Below are positions 19,929 through 27,933 of a stretch of DNA of 45,942 nucleotides, piece by piece. A program made the position numbers and the translations under genes. A model generated the notes under the pieces. It did no database searches and had not been told where the DNA came from. It was given only the letters and a program-made list of their open reading frames with translations. Position 1 is the first letter of the stretch; the number at the start of each line of letters is the position of its first letter. The DNA comes from Clostridia bacterium (GTDB taxonomy: Bacteria; Bacillota; Clostridia; Clostridiales; Clostridiaceae), in contig JAAYTB010000052.1 of the NCBI GenBank assembly GCA_012523855.1, positions 1 to 45,942 on the forward strand. The letters are read 5' to 3'.

Positions 19929-21131
19929 TTATTCTGTTTCTCCCATTAGATAATCATAAGCTATTTTACATTGTATTGCCACTCCAATAGGAAGACAATT
20001 TTCATCAATATCAAAGAAGCTACCGTGGGCTGGATGGGTAATACCTTTTTCCCTATTACCACTACCTAAAAAATAAAAGGCCCCTGGTCTTTCCAAGGAG
20101 AAGTAAGCAAAACTCTCCACTCCCATACTTGGTTCTTGCAGTTCTATAATATTGTCTTCACCTATGATATTTTTAGCAGATTCTTTTAAGATTTCTGCCA
20201 TAAAGTTATCATTATAAAGACAAGGATAGCCTTCTTCAATATTAATTTCACAGCTGCCCCTCATGGCTTTAACTATTCCTTCAACAACTTCTGTAACCCT
20301 TTTTATTAGGTATTCCCTATGTTCTATTTTTAAGCTTCTTATTATACCAGTGATTTTAACTTCCTCTGGAATAATATTGGGAGCACTGCCTCCATGTATG
20401 GATCCTACGGTAATAACTGCAGGATCTGTTGGAGGAATTTCTCTACTTACTATACTTTGCAAAGCTATGATTACATTACTGGCAATAACCACTGGGTCTA
20501 CAGCAGTATTAGGATGGGCTCCATGGCCTCCCTTTCCTATAATCTTTATCTGGAAAGGGTTTGACGCAGCATTTACTACCCCCTTTTTTATTCCTATCTT
20601 ACCACATTCTATGGTTTCCGATACATGAAGGCCAACTACTGCATCTACCTTTGGATCTTCTAGCACCCCTTCTTTAATCATGTAACTAGCCCCTCCAAGG
20701 GTTTCTTCTGCCGGTTCAAAAAGTAACTTAACATTTCCTTTTAAAGTAGACTTTATACTGTTTAAAATTTTGGCTGTGCCCATTAAAATAGCCATATGAG
20801 CATCGTGGCCACAGCCATGCATTTTTCCTTCAATTTGAGAAGAATATTCACAGCCTTTTTTGTCCTGTAGGGGCAGTCCATCCATATCTGCCCTAAAGGC
20901 TATAGTTTTACAGTTTTCCTCCTCAGTATCTCCACCTTTAATAAGGCCACAGATACCTGTCTTAGCAGTTTCTACATAAGGTATTCCCTCTTTATCTAAA
21001 AAAGCCTTGATCTTAGAGGAAGTAGCAAACTCCTCAAAACCTAACTCTGGATTTTTATGAAAATCCCTTCTCCAAGCAATCAATTCATTGTAAATATCTG
21101 CAGAAGATTTTAGAAAGTCTACTTTAGCCAT
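19929..21131 (-). CDS. M20 family metallo-amidohydrolase (hippurate/N-acyl amino acid hydrolase type)
   Basis: The 400-aa protein hydrolyses amide bonds of N-acyl or N-blocked amino acids. The metal-binding motifs are there: FRADMDGLPL, MHGCGHDAHMA, EPAEETLGGA, VGLHVSE and later HGAHPNTAVDP in the dimerisation/lid domain. WRRDFHKNPELGFEE near the start is the family signature of the M20D group. The natural substrate cannot be read from the sequence. A GGAGTGA site precedes the ATG. It lies in a run with the FtsA-like gene upstream (49 bp gap) and the RluA gene downstream. Confidence 0.9.
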   Translation of the reverse strand: MAKVDFLKSSADIYNELIAWRRDFHKNPELGFEEFATSSKIKAFLDKEGIPYVETAKTGICGLIKGGDTEEENCKTIAFRADMDGLPLQDKKGCEYSSQIEGKMHGCGHDAHMAILMGTAKILNSIKSTLKGNVKLLFEPAEETLGGASYMIKEGVLEDPKVDAVVGLHVSETIECGKIGIKKGVVNAASNPFQIKIIGKGGHGAHPNTAVDPVVIASNVIIALQSIVSREIPPTDPAVITVGSIHGGSAPNIIPEEVKITGIIRSLKIEHREYLIKRVTEVVEGIVKAMRGSCEINIEEGYPCLYNDNFMAEILKESAKNIIGEDNIIELQEPSMGVESFAYFSLERPGAFYFLGSGNREKGITHPAHGSFFDIDENCLPIGVAIQCKIAYDYLMGETE

Positions 21132-21180
21132 GAAACTGTCACTCCTATCATTTTGATGTGAACTACTTAATTGTATTATA

Positions 21181-23268
21181 CTATTCCCATCTAATATCTA
21201 TGACATCTCCATCTTTAAGTTCATCATAGTAGCCTGCTTGTTTTCCATTTAACTCTAATACCAGCATACCTTTAGAGCTAGTTCTATCAAACTTGATGTA
21301 ATTAAATATATCAACAAATATATACTTATCCTTACCCTTTAATATAACTTTTTCCGAATTTACTTTTACAGTTACAGTTTTACTTTCCTTCTTTTCCTCC
21401 ACTTTTACAGTATCTATAGCAACCTCATTCTCATTGCCTGCTTCCATGGCCCTTTCATCCTGGGCCACTTCCCCTATTTCCTCTGATACTGTATCAGAAC
21501 TAGTAGGGCTAACAGTATTAACTACTTCTGCTTCAATTATTTTATCCCCTTCTTTAATAATATAGTCATAAGAAATCTCCTTCTTATCTACATAAAATTT
21601 AGATTCAGAGGATACCTTTTCTAAATAGTACTTAATAAGATCTCCTAAAGTGTTTGGATACAAGATTTCAACCTTGTCATTATCTTCGATTACAGTATCA
21701 AAATTAACTCTTTGTCCATTTATTACTGCTATAGGCTCCATATTGTAAAGCTTATCATTAAAATAACAAGCTATAGAAGTATAGTTAGCTGCGTAATCCA
21801 ACACTTTGGGCTCTGCATTTATACCATCTTTAGCATATTTAAGCTCTATTATATCTCCCTCTTTAACTGGTGAATCTACGGAAGCTTTTTGGGAATTAAT
21901 TTTAATACTAGCACTTTCAGACATTTCACCAAAAGCAACACGTTTAGTGCCATTTAATGTGAATTTTACATTCTTACCATTCCTACCAATTAGAACCTTT
22001 GGATCTATGCCTGCTTGTAGTATTACATCCATAACAGTGTGCTTATTGTAATTAAATAAACTAACCACCTTATTGTTTATAGTTACATTAATAAAATCCT
22101 GGCCTATTTTCTTTATAGAAACCAAGGCTATTCCAAGGACTGTCACACCTACGCTACCTAGTTTATATCTAGCTGGGCATATACAATTTTCAATGGTTTC
22201 CCTTCCCTTTATAGCTACCCTCTGGGAGGGCAGATTTAATTTCTCCGCTAAATATTCTATCAGCATAGGAGTATGGGCTCCTCCACCTACCAGGAAAACT
22301 GCATTAGGAGACTTTCCTCCGTTTAATTCAATAATCTTATCACCTATTTCATCACAGGCCTTCTTTACTGTAGGAGTAATAACTTTAAAAATTTCTTCTT
22401 TGCTTATATTGTTGTCCAGGCCTAAAATGTCTGTATAGGTTATTTCTTCCTTTTCCATACATTCTCTTTTCATTCTTTCTGCAGTATTAAAATCCACTAG
22501 GTAATTTTGAGCTATAGCTTCTGTAACCTCATCACCGGCGGTGGAAACCATACCATAAGCTGTAATGGTATCCTTGCTGCTTATAGCTATATCGGAGGTT
22601 CCTGCTCCAATATCCACTAAAGCCAAGTTTAATAACCTTAAGTTTGGTGGTATAGCTGCTTCCATAGCTGCAATTGGCTCCAGGGTTAAACTGCTAACCT
22701 CTAAGCCTACTCTTTCCATAACTGCATAGAGACTATCTATTACAGATCTAGGTAAAAAAGTAGCAATTATTTCTGTCCCAACACTTTCACCCTTGTGAGA
22801 AAGTAGGTTATGTATAACGTAGCCATTGAGATAATAACTTCTTACACTGTAACCTACACAATAGAGCTTTCCTTGAGTTTCTCGGTTAACTTCATCTTCT
22901 GCCATTTTCACTGCGGTTAATTCTAAGCTTCTTATGAGTTCCCTATCAATTTCTTTATCCTCATCAATCATTAGGTTAGCTTTAGCTACAGTTGTGCGCA
23001 AAAATCTACCTGCAGCAGCTATAGCTACTTTTTCCAGCTTAAACTTTAACCTTTTCTCTAACTGTTTTTTTAACTTATTAACCCCAGCAGCTACTAAAGA
23101 GATATCATGTATTTGCCCATCTATCATGGCTCTTTCTTCGTGCTCTACATAGTATTCCTGAACTACATGAAACTTTTCCCCCCGCCATACACCTACAGTT
23201 CCTATTATAGAACGGGTGCCTATGTCCAAGGAGAATATTATTTCACTAGGATTAACTTTTATACCCAT
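21181..23268 (-). CDS. FtsA-like actin-fold protein with beta-grasp-like repeat tail
   Basis: The 695-aa protein has an FtsA-type actin-fold ATPase domain (about residues 5-390). It shows phosphate 1 SLDIGTRSIIGTVG, an inserted subdomain with GYSVRSYYLNGYVIHNLLSH, phosphate 2 LALVDIGAGTSDIAI and adenosine motif VFLVGGGAHTPMLIEYL. Normal FtsA ends soon after with a membrane helix. Here a 300-residue tail follows with at least four units of the form NG/NxK...EGDxIE (about residues 452-479, 512-537, 556-581 and 668-695). An acidic, low-complexity linker sits at about 585-630. The repeats recall ThiS/ubiquitin-like or SLBB-like folds. Function unknown; a cell-envelope or division role is inferred from the ATPase domain. 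The start at 23266-23268 has GAGGT 8 bases upstream; a longer frame begins before that site. Confidence 0.75.
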   Translation of the reverse strand: MGIKVNPSEIIFSLDIGTRSIIGTVGVWRGEKFHVVQEYYVEHEERAMIDGQIHDISLVAAGVNKLKKQLEKRLKFKLEKVAIAAAGRFLRTTVAKANLMIDEDKEIDRELIRSLELTAVKMAEDEVNRETQGKLYCVGYSVRSYYLNGYVIHNLLSHKGESVGTEIIATFLPRSVIDSLYAVMERVGLEVSSLTLEPIAAMEAAIPPNLRLLNLALVDIGAGTSDIAISSKDTITAYGMVSTAGDEVTEAIAQNYLVDFNTAERMKRECMEKEEITYTDILGLDNNISKEEIFKVITPTVKKACDEIGDKIIELNGGKSPNAVFLVGGGAHTPMLIEYLAEKLNLPSQRVAIKGRETIENCICPARYKLGSVGVTVLGIALVSIKKIGQDFINVTINNKVVSLFNYNKHTVMDVILQAGIDPKVLIGRNGKNVKFTLNGTKRVAFGEMSESASIKINSQKASVDSPVKEGDIIELKYAKDGINAEPKVLDYAANYTSIACYFNDKLYNMEPIAVINGQRVNFDTVIEDNDKVEILYPNTLGDLIKYYLEKVSSESKFYVDKKEISYDYIIKEGDKIIEAEVVNTVSPTSSDTVSEEIGEVAQDERAMEAGNENEVAIDTVKVEEKKESKTVTVKVNSEKVILKGKDKYIFVDIFNYIKFDRTSSKGMLVLELNGKQAGYYDELKDGDVIDIRWE

Positions 23269-23302
23269 AATTTCTACCTCATTCTTTAGCAAATACTTTG
23301 AA

Positions 23303-23327
23303 AGCTCATATTCATTGAATATGAGCT
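23303..23327 (-). repeat. Perfect palindrome in the leader of the FtsA-like gene
   Basis: AGCTCATATTCA and its complement flank a single central T, giving a 12-bp-arm palindrome 35 bases upstream of the start codon. It lies in the transcribed leader if the promoter at 23409-23437 is right. It could be an RNA hairpin or protein-binding site. A T-run is lacking, so terminator function for the upstream helicase is weak. Confidence 0.6.
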
Positions 23328-23408
23328 ACAGATTCCTAATTTTAAAGCTTAACTTATAGTAAAATTAAAAGCCAGCTTTGAAAATTGGATATCTATACAC
23401 TTAATAAA

Positions 23409-23437
23409 ATTATAGTACATCCACAAAAAACATTCAA
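23409..23437 (-). promoter_or_regulatory. Sigma-A promoter of the FtsA-like/M20/rluA-type operon
   Basis: TTGAAT (23432-23437) and TATAAT (23409-23414), read on the minus strand, are 17 bp apart. This gives a leader of about 135 nt that contains the palindrome at 23303-23327. Confidence 0.6.
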
Positions 23438-23460
23438 TAAATTTCTGGCAAAAGCTTTTA

Positions 23461-25293
23461 TCAGGCCGTTTTCTTTAATCTTATACCACATTCAGAAATA
23501 AAGGGAGAAACTTCTTTATACTTTCCTCTCATATACTGGCACAGGTTTAAATATAAATTTTCCTTAGCCCTTGTGATAGCCACATAAAACAACCTTCTCT
23601 CTTCCTCTATATCGCTCTCTTTCCCCTCTCTCTTATAAGGAATATTTCCATCAACACAATTTATTAGATAGACGTTTTTAAACTCCATTCCTTTTACACC
23701 ATGTATAGTACTCAAAATTACTCTATCTTCATCCTCTGCACTTTTCCTACTTAACTCTAGGCCAACCTGCTCTACGTGTTTAAGAAAACTTCCTATATCA
23801 TGAAAATCTTTAGTAGACTCCTTGAATTCTCTAATTATTTCATCTACTTCTTCTTCAGAAACACCATATTTGCTACAATAAGCAGTGAGGTACTTCCTAT
23901 ATTCAAGCTTTAGCAATATATAATCCGTAAGCTGAGAAAGAGGATATTTACCTATTCTTATTATATCTTTCTTAAGCTTCTGTAGCTCCCTGTATTGAAA
24001 AATAGGGATAGAATCAATATTACAGAGTATATCAAAGCAATCTTCCTTATACTTATAGGCAAAAAGTCTCTCAAGATTTACCTTATTTATATACCTGAAG
24101 GGCTTATTGATAATTCTTTTAAAATCCTTTCTATTAGTTAGGTCTTGACTTAAATTCATATAGCTTAAGAGATCCTTACATATGGAGTGTTGGAAAAAGT
24201 TGTATGGCTTATCTAGTAAACGGAAGGGTATCTTATTTTTTACAAAAGCATCTATAAAGGATCTGGCCTCCATATTAGTCCTATATAAAATAGCATTATC
24301 ATTAAAGTTTTCCTTTTTTTCATTAACAGCTTCAATAATCATTTTAGCTATACCATCACTTTGACTTCTTTCATCCAAATGCCTTTCTGCCACAATAGAG
24401 CCTTTAAAATCACTTTGTGCAGTAAATCTTTTTTTATTTCGAATCTTGTTATTATCAATAAGTTTTGCAGAAATGCCTACAATATTTTTTACACTTCGGT
24501 AATTTACCATTAAAAACTTTTTTACCCCTCCCTGAAAGTTTTCTTTAAAACTTACCATATAATCTGGCCTTGCACCCCTAAAACCATAAATGCACTGGTC
24601 CTCGTCTCCTACAGCAAATAGAGAATTACCCTTGCATAGTTTCTTTAATAGATCAATTTGCAGCTGATCACAATCCTGAAACTCATCTACTAGTAGGAAT
24701 TTAAACTTATTTCTATACCCTTCCAATACTTTGTAATTTTTCTTAAATAGATCCAAAACCTGTAACTGTAAATCATCAAAGTCTAGTAAGGCCTTTTGTT
24801 TTTTATATTGTTCGTATCCTTCAATGCAATGGTGGAAAATCTTTAAATTAATATGTTCTTCTAACTGTTGTAAACTTTTAAAGCCAGTTTTATAAGCAGA
24901 AATGTAATTTAGTATGTCTTTTAACCGTTCTTCACTGACTTCCTCAAGGTAGCTTTTTAAGACATTTTCTATAATATAATATCCTTCCCTTTCACTTATT
25001 ATGTTTATTTCTCCTCTATGCCTCCTCAAGATCTTGTAAAATAAAGAATGAAAGGTTCCAAAAAAGGGAGCTTGGCTTTGGGGAAATAATCTTTCAAATC
25101 TTTCCCTCATATTTTTTGCGGCAGCCCTGGTAAAAGTAATTATTATTATATTTTTAGGGTCAATAGACCTTTCCTTTATCAGATAGCCTGTTCTATTAAT
25201 TATTACTGTAGTTTTGCCACTACCTGGCGACGCCACAACTAATATATTTCTTTCTTTTGCTTCTATAATTTCTTTTTGATATTTATCTAACAT
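23461..25293 (-). CDS. UvrD/PcrA-type superfamily 1 DNA helicase
   Basis: The 610-aa protein has the ordered helicase motifs: Walker A SPGSGKTT (22-29), Ia ITFTRAAAKNMRERF, II VDEFQDC, III AVGDEDQCIYGFRGA, IV VNYRS, V STIHGVKGMEFKNVYL and VI VAITRAKENLYL. It should unwind DNA 3' to 5' in repair or in removal of replication blocks. At 610 aa it is shorter than PcrA/UvrD (about 720-750 aa), with reduced 1B/2B parts, so it is likely a second UvrD-like helicase and not PcrA itself. The start ATG follows GGAAGGGAG. It is divergent from pncB with a 158-bp gap. Confidence 0.92.
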   Translation of the reverse strand: MLDKYQKEIIEAKERNILVVASPGSGKTTVIINRTGYLIKERSIDPKNIIIITFTRAAAKNMRERFERLFPQSQAPFFGTFHSLFYKILRRHRGEINIISEREGYYIIENVLKSYLEEVSEERLKDILNYISAYKTGFKSLQQLEEHINLKIFHHCIEGYEQYKKQKALLDFDDLQLQVLDLFKKNYKVLEGYRNKFKFLLVDEFQDCDQLQIDLLKKLCKGNSLFAVGDEDQCIYGFRGARPDYMVSFKENFQGGVKKFLMVNYRSVKNIVGISAKLIDNNKIRNKKRFTAQSDFKGSIVAERHLDERSQSDGIAKMIIEAVNEKKENFNDNAILYRTNMEARSFIDAFVKNKIPFRLLDKPYNFFQHSICKDLLSYMNLSQDLTNRKDFKRIINKPFRYINKVNLERLFAYKYKEDCFDILCNIDSIPIFQYRELQKLKKDIIRIGKYPLSQLTDYILLKLEYRKYLTAYCSKYGVSEEEVDEIIREFKESTKDFHDIGSFLKHVEQVGLELSRKSAEDEDRVILSTIHGVKGMEFKNVYLINCVDGNIPYKREGKESDIEEERRLFYVAITRAKENLYLNLCQYMRGKYKEVSPFISECGIRLKKTA

Positions 25294-25388
25294 ATTTACT
25301 CCCTTCCAAATTCATAATAAATATAAGCAAATAAGTCTATTCTTTAAGGCTTTTTTATGATTATTGACATAATTGAACTTTTAAAACG

Positions 25389-25417
25389 TTGTAAAGTATA
25401 TTTTTTAGTATTAAAAT
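25389..25417 (+). promoter_or_regulatory. Sigma-A promoter of pncB
   Basis: TTGTAA (25389-25394), a 17-bp spacer and TAAAAT (25412-25417) precede a leader of about 28 nt. A TTGACA at 25363 lies further upstream but has no matching -10. Confidence 0.5.
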
Positions 25418-25451
25418 AATAGTTAAGCAAATTTATATAGAGGAGAATAAA

Positions 25452-26927
25452 ATGAAAGCAACAAGTTTTAATATTAAGAATGAAAGAAATTTAACAATGT
25501 TAGTAGACTTTTATGAACTTACTATGGGAAATGGTTACTTAACAAACGGAGTAGGAGATAAGATTGCATATTTCGATATGTTTTTTAGAAGGGTTCCTGA
25601 CGGTGGAGGCTACTGCATAATGGCAGGAGTCCAACAATTGATAGAATATCTATCTAACCTTAAATTTACTGAGGAAGATTTAGCCTATCTAAGGTCCAAG
25701 GAGTCCTTTACTGAAGAGTTCCTAGATTACCTTAGAAACTTCAAATTTTCCTGCGATGTTTGGGCTGTACCTGAAGGAAATCCAGTATTTCCAAACGAAC
25801 CTCTTATTACAGTAAGAGGACCTGTAATTCAGGCACAATTTATAGAAACAATGATACTCTTAACAATAAATCACCAAACCTTAATCGCTACCAAGGCCAA
25901 TAGAATATGCAGAGCAGCTAATGGCAAGCCAGTAATGGAGTTTGGTTCTAGAAGAGCCCAGGGCTACGACGGAGCCATATATGGGGCTAGGGCAGCAATA
26001 ATAGGTGGCTGTTCCTCAACTGCTTGTACCATAGCTGATGAAATGTTTGGTGTACCTGCTGTTGGTACTATGGCCCACAGCTGGGTTCAATTGTTTGATA
26101 CTGAATATGAGGCCTTTAAAGCTTGGGCTGAAGCTTACCCAGATGATTGTACCCTATTAGTAGATACCTACAACGTACTAAAATCCGGTATACCAAATGC
26201 TATAAAAGTCTTCGATGAAATCTTAAAACCTCAAGGGATTCGACCAAAAGGAGTTAGAATAGATAGTGGTGATATTACTTACCTTACCAATAAATCTCGA
26301 AAAATGCTGAATGAGGCAGGTTATGAGGATGTAAAAATTATCGTTTCTAATTCCTTAGACGAACATATTATACGAGATGTACAAAACCAGGGAGCCAAGA
26401 TAGACAGCTTTGGTGTGGGAGAAAGATTAATTACTGCAAAGTCTGAACCTGTATTTGGCGGTGTATATAAGCTAGTTGCTATAGAAAAAGACAATACTAT
26501 AATTCCAAAAATTAAAATTAGCGAAAGTGAAGGAAAAATAACTAATCCTGGCTTTAAAAAGATCTATAGAATTTTTGATAAGAACACAGACAAGGCCATT
26601 GCAGACCTAATAACATTGGCTGATGAAGTTATCGACACCAGCAAGCCTTTGGTTATATTTGATCCTATACACACCTGGAAGAGAAAGAAGCTTAAAAACT
26701 TCTATGTAAAGGAACTGCAAGTTAAAATATTTGATAAAGGTAAGCCTGTTTATACTGGCCCTAGTGTAATGGAAATTAGGGAATTTGCCAAAAAAGAGAC
26801 AGAAAAACTCTGGCCAGAAGTATTAAGATTTGAGAATCCACATACCTACTATGTAGATTTATCTAAAAAGCTTTGGAATTTAAAGCATAATCTTTTAATG
26901 GAATTGGCTGATCCAGAAGAGGAATAG
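25452..26927 (+). CDS. pncB: Nicotinate phosphoribosyltransferase
   Basis: This is the first step of NAD salvage: nicotinate plus PRPP gives nicotinate mononucleotide. The 491-aa length fits the Gram-positive form. Marks are DFYELTMGNGYLTNG at the N-terminus, EFGSRRAQGYDGAIYGARAA (substrate pocket), SSTACTIADEMFGVPAVGTM-AHSW, and VDTYNVLKSG followed by VRIDSGDI for the phosphoribosyl site. An AGAGGAG site is 7 bases before the ATG. It is monocistronic, between its own promoter and a strong terminator shared with ndk. Confidence 0.95.
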   Translation: MKATSFNIKNERNLTMLVDFYELTMGNGYLTNGVGDKIAYFDMFFRRVPDGGGYCIMAGVQQLIEYLSNLKFTEEDLAYLRSKESFTEEFLDYLRNFKFSCDVWAVPEGNPVFPNEPLITVRGPVIQAQFIETMILLTINHQTLIATKANRICRAANGKPVMEFGSRRAQGYDGAIYGARAAIIGGCSSTACTIADEMFGVPAVGTMAHSWVQLFDTEYEAFKAWAEAYPDDCTLLVDTYNVLKSGIPNAIKVFDEILKPQGIRPKGVRIDSGDITYLTNKSRKMLNEAGYEDVKIIVSNSLDEHIIRDVQNQGAKIDSFGVGERLITAKSEPVFGGVYKLVAIEKDNTIIPKIKISESEGKITNPGFKKIYRIFDKNTDKAIADLITLADEVIDTSKPLVIFDPIHTWKRKKLKNFYVKELQVKIFDKGKPVYTGPSVMEIREFAKKETEKLWPEVLRFENPHTYYVDLSKKLWNLKHNLLMELADPEEE

Positions 26928-26958
26928 TTTTAGGAAGATTTAAAATTTCCTAAAATAC

Positions 26959-26999
26959 AAAAAGGTTGATGATTGCAATTAACAATCATCAACCTTTTT
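26959..26999. terminator. Bidirectional terminator between pncB and ndk
   Basis: A 17-bp perfect stem (AAAAAGGTTGATGATTG, 26959-26975, with its complement at 26983-26999) and a 7-nt loop end in T-runs on both strands. It serves the two convergent genes. Confidence 0.9.
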
Positions 27000-27008
27000 T
27001 TAATCTTC

Positions 27009-27410
27009 TTAGTTTCCAAACCAGATTCCAATTTCTCTTTCTGCACTTTCTACACTGTCAGAAGCATGTACTAAGTTTTTGGTTTTGTCACTGGTATACA
27101 TACCTCTTATGCTTGCTAAATCTGAAGCTAGAGGATCTTTGTCTCCATTTATCTTTCTAACCAATTGAATAGCATTTTCTCCTTCAACTATCATAGCTAC
27201 AAGTTTACCTTCAATAATGTAGTTAATTAAAGGTTCAAAATATGGTCTTCCCTTATGTTCTTCATAGTGCTTTTCTGCTATTGCCCTGTCAGCTTGTAGC
27301 ATCTTTAGTGCAGGAATTTTTAGAGTTCTTTTTTCATAGGCACTAATTACTTCCCCAATTAGACCTCTTTCAACTCCATCTGGTTTAATTAATACTAGTG
27401 TTCTTTCCAT
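27009..27410 (-). CDS. ndk: Nucleoside diphosphate kinase
   Basis: This enzyme balances nucleoside triphosphate pools by phosphate transfer through a histidine, here His115 in NLVHASDSVESAEREI. The N-terminal ERTLVLIKPDGVERGLIGEV and the HYEEHKGRPYFEPL segments are canonical. Two differences stand out. The usual RGDFG loop reads RGMYTSD, and the protein is 133 aa, lacking about 12-15 C-terminal residues of longer homologues. Both are plausible for short clostridial forms. TTGGAGGGC precedes the ATG. It lies 23 bp downstream of the small Cys protein gene and is probably in its transcript. Confidence 0.94.
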   Translation of the reverse strand: MERTLVLIKPDGVERGLIGEVISAYEKRTLKIPALKMLQADRAIAEKHYEEHKGRPYFEPLINYIIEGKLVAMIVEGENAIQLVRKINGDKDPLASDLASIRGMYTSDKTKNLVHASDSVESAEREIGIWFGN

Positions 27411-27433
27411 TAATAGCCCTCCAAGTTATATAA

Positions 27434-27655
27434 TCAAAAATAATTTTTAACATAAATTCTTTCTAGGAATTCCTTGTCTTCTTCTCTGTCATACACTCCA
27501 TCCAAGCCAATTATATCTTTAATATTAATAGATTTTATAGACTTTATCTTTTTAAAAGGACAGCCGGAACCGTCATCTTCATATTCATAGAAGGAACATT
27601 CCTTAAAACAGGTAACCTTTTCTTCTGCCGTAGATAAAAACGGACATTGACACAT
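27434..27655 (-). CDS. Small Cys-containing protein of unknown function
   Basis: I do not recognise a named family. The 73-aa product has five cysteines in the first half (Cys2, 4, 16, 20, 32; pattern C-x-C-x11-C-x3-C-x11-C) and an acidic, charged C-terminal half. This suggests a metal or Fe-S site, or disulphide chemistry. I used the ATG at 27653-27655, which has GGGGGTTGG about 10 bases upstream. The open frame extends 17 codons further, but this would place the ribosome site inside the gene. It is first in a transcript with ndk, driven by a promoter inside an inverted repeat. Confidence 0.6.
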   Translation of the reverse strand: MCQCPFLSTAEEKVTCFKECSFYEYEDDGSGCPFKKIKSIKSINIKDIIGLDGVYDREEDKEFLERIYVKNYF

Positions 27656-27728
27656 CTTTAACCAACCCCCAATAGAAATAATATAAAGTAACCCCATTAA
27701 TATCATATTTTGTATTATTATCCAATAC

Positions 27729-27778
27729 TACATAAACAGTATATCACCCATTGTAAATATTATCAATACTGTTATGTA
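27729..27778 (-). promoter_or_regulatory. Promoter flanked by inverted repeat, upstream of the Cys-protein/ndk genes
   Basis: On the minus strand TTGATA (27761-27766), a 17-bp spacer and TATACT (27738-27743) make a good promoter. Arms TACATAAACAGTAT (27729-27742) and ATACTGTTATGTA (27766-27778) are complementary apart from one extra base. One overlaps the -10 and the other abuts the -35. The arrangement suits an operator for a dimeric regulator; I do not recognise which. Confidence 0.55.
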
Positions 27779-27867
27779 AACTTTTTCATAAAAAGTTGTT
27801 ACCTTTTTTTGTTAGATTATCTGGCCGGCAAAAAACCTTAAAAATGTTCACTTATATGGATTTGGTG

Positions 27868-27907
27868 TAATATAATGTATAATCAAAATTGATTATACAT
27901 TATATTA
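27868..27907. repeat. Near-perfect 40-bp palindrome between pepD and the Cys-protein gene
   Basis: TAATATAATGTATAATCAA (27868-27886) and its exact complement (27889-27907) are separated only by AA. The arms are 19 bp without a mismatch. It lies 26 bp past the pepD stop. No T-run follows on the pepD strand, so it is not a standard terminator; it could be a bidirectional stem-loop protecting mRNA 3' ends or a protein-binding palindrome. Confidence 0.7.
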
Positions 27908-27933
27908 GAAAATATTACAAGTTAAAAATTAGT

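Noticed and set aside
20263..22438. Several plus-strand frames of 70-121 aa opposite the M20 and FtsA-like genes
   Set aside because: All lie antisense to strong genes and show no family motifs or ribosome sites.
27781..27826. Possible plus-strand terminator AACTTTTT-CAT-AAAAAGTT followed by a T-run
   Set aside because: No plus-strand gene precedes it within the region and the stem is only A/T-rich; likely composition.
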